Made by a program: the position numbers and the translations under genes
The notes under the pieces: generated by a model
Database searches by the model: none
What the model was told of the DNA's origin: nothing
The model's input: only the letters and a program-made list of their open reading frames with translations
From: Acidovorax sp. A79
Lineage (GTDB): Bacteria; Pseudomonadota; Gammaproteobacteria; Burkholderiales; Burkholderiaceae_C
Assembly: GCF_041154505.1 (NCBI RefSeq)
Contig: NZ_AP028672.1
Coordinates: 1,625,001-1,689,000 of the forward strand
DNA length: 64,000 bases
Direction: 5' to 3'
Shown here: piece after piece, positions 28,600 through 35,968 of the stretch
Layout of the letters: the number at the start of each line of letters is the position of its first letter
Position numbering within the stretch: position 1 is the first letter of the stretch

Positions 28600-31566
28600 T
28601 CAGGCGCGTTCCACGTTGCAGATCGTGGTCTTGGTTTCCTGCATCATGGTCACGCTGTCGTAGCCATAGGTGGTGGCCGTGTTCACGGCCTCGCCGCGCA
28701 CCACGGGCGCCGCGCCCTTGGGGTAGTACGCCAGCATGTCGGCGCCCTGCCAGCGGCCCGAGAAGTGAAACGGCATCCATACCGTGTCGGGCGCCACGCG
28801 CTCGGTGACGAGCGCCTGCACATTGAGCCGCGCACCCGTGGGGGAACTGAGCCACACGCGCTCGCCGTTGTGGATGCCGCGATCCGCCGCCGTCTTGGGG
28901 TTGATCTCGACGAACGATTCCTGCTGCAGCTCCGCCAGCCAGGGATTGGAGCGGGTTTCCTCGCCGCCGCCTTCGTATTCCACGAGGCGGCCCGAGCTCA
29001 GGATGAGCGGGAATTTCTCGTGCACCTTGTCGGCCACGTTCTTGTCCTGAAGGCTCTTGTAGAGCGTGGGCATGCGCCAGAACGCCTTCTTGTCGTCATG
29101 GGTGGGGTATTTGGCGACAAGGTCCGGGCGGGTGCCGTACAGCGGCTCGCGGTGCTGCGGAATGGCGTCGGGGAAGTTCCACACCACCGCGCGCGCCTTG
29201 GCATTGCCAAAGGGATGGCAGCCATGCTTCATCGCCACGCGGATGATCGCGCCCGTCGGGTCGGTCTTCCAGTTCTTGCCCTCGGCCTTGGTTTTCTCGG
29301 CGTCGGTGAGGTCATCCCACCAGCCCAGCTTCTTGAGCAGCACATGGTCGAACTCGGGGTAGCCCGTGGTGATCTCGCTGCCCAGCGAGTGCGAGCCGTC
29401 CTCGGCCAGCAGGTTCTGGCCGTCCTTTTCCACACCGAAGTTGGCGCGGAAGTTGCCGCCGCCATCCATCACGTGCTTGGAGGTGTCGTACAGGTTGGCC
29501 GAGCCGGGGTGCTTGAGCTCGGGCGTGCCGTAGCAGGGCCAGGGCAGGCCGAAATAGTCGCCCGTGAAGTCGTAGCCGGTGTCCTTGTCCTTGCCTCCCT
29601 TGGCCTTCAAGGTTTTCACGTCGAACACGTGCATGTTCTTCATGTGCGCCTTCAGGCGCTCGGGGCTCTGGCCGGTGTAGCCAATGGTCCACACGCTCTT
29701 GTTGATCTCGCGCAGGATGTCCTCGGGCACGGGCTCGTCCATGCCCTTGACCTTCTGCATCTTGTAGTTCTTGGAGAGCTCGGTGGCAAAGCCCAGCTTC
29801 TCGGCGAACTGGTGCATGATCATGTGGTCGGAGCGGCTCTCCCACAGCGGATCGATCACTTTCTCGCGCCACTGCAGCGAACGGTTCGAGGCCGTGCAGG
29901 AGCCGCTGGTCTCGAACTGCGTGGCCGCGGGCAGCAGGTACACGGCGCGGTTGGGGTTGAGGTCCTCGGCCTTGCCGGGCATCGCGGCCATGGCCGCCGT
30001 GGCCGAGGGGTACGGGTCCACCACCACCAGCAGGTCCAGCTTGTCCATGGCCCGCTTCATCTCGAGGCCCCGCGTCTGCGAGTTGGGCGCGTGGCCCCAG
30101 AAGAACACGCCGCGCAGGTTGGAGTCCTGGTCGATGAGCTCATTGTTCTCCAGCACGCCATCGATCCAGCGCGACACCGTGATGCCGCTCTTGGTCATCA
30201 TCGCGGGCGAGGCGTACTGCTTCTTGATCCATTCGAAATCCACGCCCCACACCGCCGCGAAGTGCTTCCAGGAGCCTTCGGCCAGGCCGTAGTAGCCGGG
30301 CAGCGAATCGGGGTTGGGGCCCACGTCGGTCGCGCCCTGCACGTTGTCATGGCCCCGGAAGATGTTGGTGCCACCGCCGGTCTTGCCCACATTGCCCAGT
30401 GCCAGCTGCAGGATGCACGATGCGCGCACCATCGCATTGCCGATGGAGTGCTGCGTCTGGCCCATGCACCAGACGATGGTGCCCGGGTTGTTCTCGTGCA
30501 GCATGGTGGCGACCTTGAGCATCTGCGCCTCGCCCACGCCGCAGGCATCCTGCACCTTGTCGGGCGTCCACTTGGCCAGCACGTCCTCGCGCACCTTGTC
30601 CATGCCGTAGACACGGTCGTTGATGTACTTCTTGTCTTCCCAGCCGTTCTTGAAGATGTGGTACAGCAGGCCGAACAGGAAGGGGATGTCGGTGCCCGAA
30701 CGGATGCGCACGTATTCGTCGGCCTTGGCGGCCGTGCGGGTGAAACGCGGGTCCACCACGATCATCTTGCAGCCGGTTTCCTTGGCGTGCAGCATGTGCA
30801 GCATGCTCACCGGGTGGGCCTCGGCCGCGTTGGATCCGATGTACAGGGCGACCTTGCTGTTCTGCATGTCGTTGTACGAATTGGTCATGGCGCCGTAGCC
30901 CCATGTGTTGGCCACGCCGGCCACCGTGGTCGAGTGGCAGATGCGCGCCTGGTGGTCGCAGTTGTTGGTGCCCCAGAAGCTCACGAACTTGCGCAGCAGG
31001 TAGGCCTGCTCGTTGTTGTGCTTGGACGAGCCCACGAAGTACACGCTGTCAGGGCCGCTGGCCTTGCGCAGCTCCTGCATCTTGGCGGTGATCTCGTTGA
31101 GCGCCGTGTCCCAGCTGATGCGCTCGTACTTGCCGTTCACCAGCTTCATGGGGTAGCGCAGGCGGTACTCGCCGTGGCCGTGCTCGCGCAGCGCGGCACC
31201 CTTGGCACAGTGCGCGCCCAGGTTGATGGGCGAATCGAACACCGGCTCCTGGCGCACCCACACGCCGTTCTCGACCACCGCATCGACCGCGCAGCCCACC
31301 GAGCAGTGGGTGCACACGGTGCGGCGCACTTCGATCTTGCTGTCGCCCAGGCCCACCTTGGCGCCTTCGGCGGCACTGGACTTCTTGACCAGGGTCAGCT
31401 GCGACGCGGCAATGCCGACGCCGACGCCCAGGCCCGAGCGGCGCAGGAACGAGCGCCGGTCCATGGTGGGCAGGGCCTGCGACAAACCGCGGCGCAGGCT
31501 GTGGACAAAGGGAGATGCCGGGGCTGCGCCGGGCGCGGCGTGCGGCGATTTCTTGGTGAGCAACAT
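28600..31566 (-). CDS. fdhA: Formate dehydrogenase alpha subunit, Tat-exported, cysteine type
   Basis: A 988-residue molybdopterin subunit oxidising formate to CO2 in the periplasm. A Tat signal (MDRRSFLRRSGLG, 35-47) follows an N-terminal extension of 34 residues. Cluster cysteines are Cys85, Cys88, Cys92 and Cys120. The metal ligand is Cys210 in ARICHSTTVAG, where E. coli FdnG has selenocysteine; the catalytic His211 follows. C-terminal molybdopterin-binding motifs include TRSNPWLAELQ. An internal ATG at 31464 would still keep the Tat motif. It is preceded 14 bases upstream by the small Tat protein gene. Confidence 0.96.
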   Translation of the reverse strand: MLLTKKSPHAAPGAAPASPFVHSLRRGLSQALPTMDRRSFLRRSGLGVGVGIAASQLTLVKKSSAAEGAKVGLGDSKIEVRRTVCTHCSVGCAVDAVVENGVWVRQEPVFDSPINLGAHCAKGAALREHGHGEYRLRYPMKLVNGKYERISWDTALNEITAKMQELRKASGPDSVYFVGSSKHNNEQAYLLRKFVSFWGTNNCDHQARICHSTTVAGVANTWGYGAMTNSYNDMQNSKVALYIGSNAAEAHPVSMLHMLHAKETGCKMIVVDPRFTRTAAKADEYVRIRSGTDIPFLFGLLYHIFKNGWEDKKYINDRVYGMDKVREDVLAKWTPDKVQDACGVGEAQMLKVATMLHENNPGTIVWCMGQTQHSIGNAMVRASCILQLALGNVGKTGGGTNIFRGHDNVQGATDVGPNPDSLPGYYGLAEGSWKHFAAVWGVDFEWIKKQYASPAMMTKSGITVSRWIDGVLENNELIDQDSNLRGVFFWGHAPNSQTRGLEMKRAMDKLDLLVVVDPYPSATAAMAAMPGKAEDLNPNRAVYLLPAATQFETSGSCTASNRSLQWREKVIDPLWESRSDHMIMHQFAEKLGFATELSKNYKMQKVKGMDEPVPEDILREINKSVWTIGYTGQSPERLKAHMKNMHVFDVKTLKAKGGKDKDTGYDFTGDYFGLPWPCYGTPELKHPGSANLYDTSKHVMDGGGNFRANFGVEKDGQNLLAEDGSHSLGSEITTGYPEFDHVLLKKLGWWDDLTDAEKTKAEGKNWKTDPTGAIIRVAMKHGCHPFGNAKARAVVWNFPDAIPQHREPLYGTRPDLVAKYPTHDDKKAFWRMPTLYKSLQDKNVADKVHEKFPLILSSGRLVEYEGGGEETRSNPWLAELQQESFVEINPKTAADRGIHNGERVWLSSPTGARLNVQALVTERVAPDTVWMPFHFSGRWQGADMLAYYPKGAAPVVRGEAVNTATTYGYDSVTMMQETKTTICNVERA

Positions 31567-31579
31567 GGGGCGCCCCGCG

Positions 31580-31792
31580 TCAGAGTTGGGTGGTCTTGTA
31601 GTACTGCTTCACATGGGCGGACAGGTGGTACCCGCCGCCCTTCTCCGGCGCCACGCGGGGGGGCGCGGACACTGCCGCATCGGAAGACGGCGCCACCTGG
31701 GGAAGGGCCATCACGGCGGCCGCTGCGGCGCCGACGGTGGCGGCGCCGGCAAAGAAGCTGCGGCGCGAGGATGGGGGTTGGCTGTTCTGCAT
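31580..31792 (-). CDS. Small Tat-signal protein of the formate dehydrogenase region
   Basis: A 70-residue protein with a clear twin-arginine signal (SSRRSFFAGAATVGAAAAAVMAL) and a short tail ending HLSAHVKQYYKTTQL. Tiny Tat proteins of this kind regularly precede fdhA in proteobacteria; what they do is not known. A good promoter candidate lies just upstream. Confidence 0.85.
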   Translation of the reverse strand: MQNSQPPSSRRSFFAGAATVGAAAAAVMALPQVAPSSDAAVSAPPRVAPEKGGGYHLSAHVKQYYKTTQL

Positions 31793-31836
31793 GCTTGTCT
31801 CCAGAATGGCTGGCAGCTATGAAAGGCTGTTCATAC

Positions 31837-31865
31837 AGTCTATGTCACTGAGTGCAACACTGCAA
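31837..31865 (-). promoter_or_regulatory. Candidate sigma-70 promoter for the membrane formate dehydrogenase operon
   Basis: On the minus strand TTGCAG (31860-31865) and TAGACT (31837-31842) are separated by exactly 17 bases, inside an AT-richer gap of about 145 bases. The predicted transcript start is about 35-40 bases before the small Tat gene. This suggests the enzyme genes can be expressed apart from the upstream fds genes. Confidence 0.5.
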
Positions 31866-31938
31866 TTGAGGCAAATACCTCCCACCAAGTTACTCACCTT
31901 TTATAGCGGCCCGGCCAGACGCCGCGAGCGCGCCCCGC

Positions 31939-32553
31939 TCAATCGAGCATGTCGAAGCCCTGCGCCTCCACGGCCACGAAAGCCCGCGTGAATGCGGCCA
32001 GCGCCGCATACAGGCGGGCCTGGGGGTGGGCCGCCAGCGCATCGCACAGCGCCCCGGTCCAGGGCTGCAGGTGCGTTGCAAAAAAGTCGCGCTGGGACGC
32101 CAGGTTGCACACGGCCACTTCGTCACCGGCAATCAGGTAGCGCATCACCTCGCACAGGTAGGCGATGTGGTCTTCGGTCTCGGGCATGGCCGCCTCATCA
32201 CGCGCCAAACCCAGGCGGGCCAGGTCGGTGCGCAGGCGGGCCAGGGGCTTTTCGTTCAGGAAGCCGCTCAGGTAGTGCGATGCGTACAGGTAGACCTCGG
32301 GCTTGCCCACGCCGCCGAACAGGCGGTCGAACTCCAGCGCCACGGCCGCATCGTCCAGCGCGCGCGCCGCGCCCACCAGTTGCTGCCAGGGCTCCTGCAG
32401 AAAGCCGCCCGCGGTGGGCGCCTCGGTCACGGCCACGCGCAGGGCGGACAGCAGTTCGGGGCCGGGCGCCGCGTAGTACAGCTGCGACAGCAGGCCATAC
32501 AGCTCGGCGCGCGCGGTTTCTTCGTCCAGCGCCGAGCTGCCGGGGGTGGTCAT
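31939..32553 (-). CDS. TorD-family molecular chaperone
   Basis: A 204-residue all-helical chaperone. Recognisable parts are ARAELYGLLSQLYYAAP, ALEFDRLFGGVGKPEVYLYASHYLSGFL (close to the family EYTRLFxGPG...P.SSxY) and PETEDHIAYLCEVMRYLIAGD. TorD proteins bind Tat signals of molybdoenzymes and help cofactor insertion; the client here is presumably FdhA. A GTG at 32571 overlapping the polyferredoxin stop is an alternative start. Confidence 0.88.
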   Translation of the reverse strand: MTTPGSSALDEETARAELYGLLSQLYYAAPGPELLSALRVAVTEAPTAGGFLQEPWQQLVGAARALDDAAVALEFDRLFGGVGKPEVYLYASHYLSGFLNEKPLARLRTDLARLGLARDEAAMPETEDHIAYLCEVMRYLIAGDEVAVCNLASQRDFFATHLQPWTGALCDALAAHPQARLYAALAAFTRAFVAVEAQGFDMLD

Positions 32554-32567
32554 TGAAGGTTGGGCGC

Positions 32568-34679
32568 TCACAGGTCCGTCACTTTCGCTTCGCTTTGGGA
32601 GGAATACAGGTCGATCACGCGGCAGTCGCTGCACATCTTCAGGCGCTCCAGCGCCTCGCCCTGGAACATGGGGTGGCCCGAGAGCTTGCCCAGCATGGCC
32701 TCGATGGCCTTGACCGTGCCGAACGGCTTGCTGCAGCGCACACAGGCCCAGGGCTTGGCTTCGTTGAGCACGCGCAGCTGCGCGCGCTCGGGCGTGAGCA
32801 GCAGGCGCGGCTGCAGGGTGATCGCGTCTTCGGGACAGGTGGTGGCGCACAGGCCGCACTGCACGCAGTTCTTCTCGATGAAGCGCAACTGGGGTAGTTG
32901 CGGGTTGTCCTGCAGGGCGCTGGCGGGGCACGCGCTCACGCAGCTCAGGCACAGCGTACAGCGGTCCTTGTCCACGTGGATGCTGCCCAGCGGGGAGCCC
33001 GCGGCCGGCAGCGCAATGGCATCGGGCCGCACCGTGGCCGGGGCTGGCGCGTGTTCGATGAGATGGTCCAGCGCCATCTCCAGCGTGCTGCGCTTTTCCT
33101 GCGCCACGGCGAAGCGCGCGGCCACGGCGGGCGTGGCCTGGCGGGTCTGCCCCAGCGCCTGCAGCGCGGCATCGAGCGCCGTGGGATGCACCGCTTTGAC
33201 CAACTGCAGGTGGCTGCCCGTGTAGCCCAGCCCGCGCAGGATGGCCTGCGCCACATCCATCTGCGCCTGCAGGCCTTCGAGGTACTGCGGGGCTTCTTCA
33301 TCGGTCACCAGCACCGCGACCTGCGAGGCACCGTAAGCCACGGCGCTCAGCCACAGGTCCACGCCCAGGCTGGCCGTGTGCCACACCGCCACCGGAATCA
33401 CCCGCGCCGGCACGCCGTGCGCCACCTTGAGTTGCGCCGCGCGGCCCAATTCCTCCACCAGCGCCTGCCCGCGCTCCTGGCTGTGCAGCAGCACCACCGC
33501 GTCCTTGCCGCCGGCTGCGGCATAGGTGGACAGCAGCGTCTTGAGCTTCAGACCCTGGTCCGTGGCGCCGGGGTAGGCATAGGTCAGCGCCCCCGTGGGG
33601 CACACCGTGGTGCAGGCACCGCAGCCCACGCACAAATGCGGGTTCACCTTGATTTGTTGGCGGCTCTTGTCGCTGGCAATGGCCTCGGCCGAGCAGATGT
33701 CCACGCAGGCATTGCAGCCCACGGTTTCATTGCGGCTGTGGGCGCACAGCTTTTGCTTGTAGGCAAAGAACTTGGGTTTCTCGAACTCGCCCACCAGTTC
33801 GCGCAGGCGCAGCAGCGTGGCGATGTCGCGGCCGTCCCAGCGGAAGTACCCCTGCGGCAGCGCGTGCTGCACGAAGGTGGGCGTGGCCGTGGCGGCGCGC
33901 AGGTCGAGCACCATGTCGAAGCGCTCGGTGTGCGGCGCGGCTTCGCGGGTGAAGTCGATGGCGCCCGCCACCTGGCAGACCTTCACACAAGTGCGGTGCG
34001 ACTGGCAGGCCGACAGGTCGATCTGGTAGTCCAGCCCGATGGCGTTTTCGGGGCACGCGGCCACGCAGGCATTGCAGCGGGTGCACAGGTCCAGGTCGAT
34101 GGGGTTGTCGGCCGTCCATTGCAGATCGAACGCGCCCAGCCAGCCCGTGAGGCCTGTGATGCGCCCGCCCAGCACGGGAAAGCGCCGCGCCTGCGCGCCG
34201 CCCGCAGCGCCCGGGCCCTGGGTGAACACCGTCACCTCCAGCACGTCGGACACCATGGCCGCCGCACGCTCGGCCGCATCCAGCGGCCCGATGATCAGAA
34301 GGCGCCCTGCGCTCCTGAACGTGACCGTGGGCACGGGTGCGGGCTCGGGCAACTGCGCGGCGGCCAGCAGCGCCGCGATCTTGGGGGTGGCCTGGCTCGC
34401 ATCGCGGCTCCAGCCGCCGGTCTCGCGGATGTTGACGAAGCGGAGGGGGGAGATGGCGCCCTCGGTCTGCTGGCCCAGCTCGGCGAACAGGCGCTGCTCC
34501 TGCGTGCAGGCCACCACCACGTCCTGGCCGGTCTTGATGGCCTGCTGGAAAGCGCCGGCTTCGCGCCGGCACAGCGTGGAGTGAAGGGTCAGGCCCTGGT
34601 CGTCATGCAGTGCCGCGCCCAACGCCTTCGCGTCGAGGGGCATCGTCTGGTTGCAGTCGCAGATGAGCGTCGTGGTCAT
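32568..34679 (-). CDS. Polyferredoxin (multi-cluster 4Fe-4S protein)
   Basis: A 703-residue cytoplasmic iron-sulfur protein. It has four complete CxxCxxCxxxCP motifs (CTRCNACVAACP, CVGCGACTTVCP, CTLCLSCVSACP, CVQCGLCATTCP), two incomplete clusters near CQSHRTCVKVC and CNACVDIC, and CxxC pairs at the C-terminus. A Rossmann-like stretch lies between the cluster blocks. It belongs to the recurrent set polyferredoxin, DUF3305, DUF3306, TorD seen with formate dehydrogenases. An electron-transfer or maturation role is likely but unproven. The start overlaps the DUF3306 gene by 77 bases. Confidence 0.88.
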   Translation of the reverse strand: MTTTLICDCNQTMPLDAKALGAALHDDQGLTLHSTLCRREAGAFQQAIKTGQDVVVACTQEQRLFAELGQQTEGAISPLRFVNIRETGGWSRDASQATPKIAALLAAAQLPEPAPVPTVTFRSAGRLLIIGPLDAAERAAAMVSDVLEVTVFTQGPGAAGGAQARRFPVLGGRITGLTGWLGAFDLQWTADNPIDLDLCTRCNACVAACPENAIGLDYQIDLSACQSHRTCVKVCQVAGAIDFTREAAPHTERFDMVLDLRAATATPTFVQHALPQGYFRWDGRDIATLLRLRELVGEFEKPKFFAYKQKLCAHSRNETVGCNACVDICSAEAIASDKSRQQIKVNPHLCVGCGACTTVCPTGALTYAYPGATDQGLKLKTLLSTYAAAGGKDAVVLLHSQERGQALVEELGRAAQLKVAHGVPARVIPVAVWHTASLGVDLWLSAVAYGASQVAVLVTDEEAPQYLEGLQAQMDVAQAILRGLGYTGSHLQLVKAVHPTALDAALQALGQTRQATPAVAARFAVAQEKRSTLEMALDHLIEHAPAPATVRPDAIALPAAGSPLGSIHVDKDRCTLCLSCVSACPASALQDNPQLPQLRFIEKNCVQCGLCATTCPEDAITLQPRLLLTPERAQLRVLNEAKPWACVRCSKPFGTVKAIEAMLGKLSGHPMFQGEALERLKMCSDCRVIDLYSSQSEAKVTDL

Positions 34680-35322
34680 GGTCGGGTTGGCTGGCTGGCG
34701 CGTCGGCTGTCCCGGTGGGGGACAGCGCGGGCGCGCCGGGCTCGCTGGAGGACTCGCTAGGAACAGCGGTGCATACCCCCGACTGTGCCACGCCCGCAGC
34801 CTCTTGCGCCTCCGCATCATCCCGATGCTGAGCGGGACCCGGGGGCTTTGCCGCAGCACCCTCCGCGTCCGGGGAGGGCTTTTCATGGTCGAAGAAGCCC
34901 ATGGCATGGGCGCTGGCCATTTTGCGCAGCATGCCCTCGGGCAAGGGATCGGGCTGCGTGTAGTCGCCGATGTAGATGTCCAGGCCGTCCATCACGTTGA
35001 AGTGCGGGTCGGCGAACAGCTTCTTCATCGCCAGGTTGCGCACCTCGGGCGAGACCGCGCGCTGCACGAAGGGCTTGAAGTCGGACGCGGGCGTGAGCGC
35101 TTGGGCATCGGCCAGCGTGGGCGGCGGTGGCGCCGGGTCGACGGGCGGCGGGTTGTCCGCCGCTGGGGGATGGGCGGCCTGCCCCGTCGCCGCCGCCGTG
35201 GCGGGCAGGCCCTGCGCCGGCACGGGGGGCAGTGCGGCGGCGGGCGGTGGGTCTGCCACCGGCTTGCCCTCGCGCACCTCCTGCTTGCGGCGCGACCAGC
35301 GCCCGAGGAATCCGTCAGCCAC
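34603..35322 (-). CDS. DUF3306-family protein
   Basis: A 239-residue protein starting FLGRWSRRKQEV after the initiator region, the mark of DUF3306. A Pro/Ala-rich linker, a conserved core (SDFKPFVQRAVSPEVRNLAMKKL, FNVMDGLDIYIGDYT) and a disordered tail follow. No ATG fits: a GTG at 35322 with GGAAGG upstream is the best start. The frame overlaps the DUF3305 stop by eight bases and the polyferredoxin start by 77. The function is unknown, though the family is linked to formate dehydrogenase clusters. Confidence 0.85.
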   Translation of the reverse strand: MADGFLGRWSRRKQEVREGKPVADPPPAAALPPVPAQGLPATAAATGQAAHPPAADNPPPVDPAPPPPTLADAQALTPASDFKPFVQRAVSPEVRNLAMKKLFADPHFNVMDGLDIYIGDYTQPDPLPEGMLRKMASAHAMGFFDHEKPSPDAEGAAAKPPGPAQHRDDAEAQEAAGVAQSGVCTAVPSESSSEPGAPALSPTGTADAPASQPDHDHDAHLRLQPDDAPRREGVGRGTA

Positions 35323-35905
35323 GGTCTGCCCTTCCCTGCTCCACGACGTCACCACCACCACCACGCCCGCCGCCGCCGCGTTGCTTCTCGGTGGAAACGG
35401 CCGCAGGATTTCCAAAACGGTCCTGCAGGGGGCGGAAGCTGTCGGGGCGCTTCCTGCGCTTGGGCTCGGGCTGGTAGTGCTCGACCACGAAGGCCCGCAG
35501 CACCTCCAGCACCTCGGGCGGGGCGGGCACCTGCTCCACGGTTTCCTGCGCGTCCAGCCAGCGGCCGGCGTCGTGGTAGCTCAGGCTCACGGCCACGGGG
35601 CGCGCCAGCGGGATCTCGCCCGTGCCGGTGTCCTCATCGCGGCGCCACAGCACGAACCAGCACGGGGCCGGCGAGGTGAGGTTGAGGTGGTAGCCCTCGG
35701 CATCGTCGCGGAACAGCTCCACCACGAAGCCGGGGAACAGCCAGCGCTGCTCGCGCTCGTCGCTGAGCAGGCGGCGCGGCGCGGTGCCGAAGGTGGGCTC
35801 GTTGATCACCACCTCGGCCAGCGACCAGCGCCAGGGCTGCCAGCGGTTGTCGATGCGCTCGCAGCGCATGATCACGGCAACGTCGGTGTGGGGGCGTTCG
35901 GTCAT
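35315..35905 (-). CDS. DUF3305-family protein
   Basis: A 196-residue protein. The conserved part is MRCERIDNRWQPWRWSLAEV, GFVVELFRDDAEGYHLNLTSP and CWFVLWRRDE. The C-terminus is a Gly/Arg-rich tail (about 175-190). The family occurs with DUF3306 and polyferredoxins in formate dehydrogenase loci, and its function is unknown. It follows fdsA by 63 bases and continues the same leftward transcript. Confidence 0.87.
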   Translation of the reverse strand: MTERPHTDVAVIMRCERIDNRWQPWRWSLAEVVINEPTFGTAPRRLLSDEREQRWLFPGFVVELFRDDAEGYHLNLTSPAPCWFVLWRRDEDTGTGEIPLARPVAVSLSYHDAGRWLDAQETVEQVPAPPEVLEVLRAFVVEHYQPEPKRRKRPDSFRPLQDRFGNPAAVSTEKQRGGGGRGGGGDVVEQGRADRG

Positions 35906-35968
35906 GGGCGTTGACTGTACTCCGCCCTCAGCCGGCGCTCAGGCAAAACCAGGCGGCTTTGCGGGTTC

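Noticed and set aside
30930..30940. Possible selenocysteine codon in FdhA
   Set aside because: The codon at the metal-ligand position reads as cysteine (residue 210) and the frame has no internal TGA.
28279..31851. A rightward open frame of 1190 codons opposite fdhA
   Set aside because: Its product is His/Gly/Val/Leu-rich with no family features. Long antisense frames are expected in GC-rich DNA, and the leftward strand encodes a fully recognisable formate dehydrogenase.
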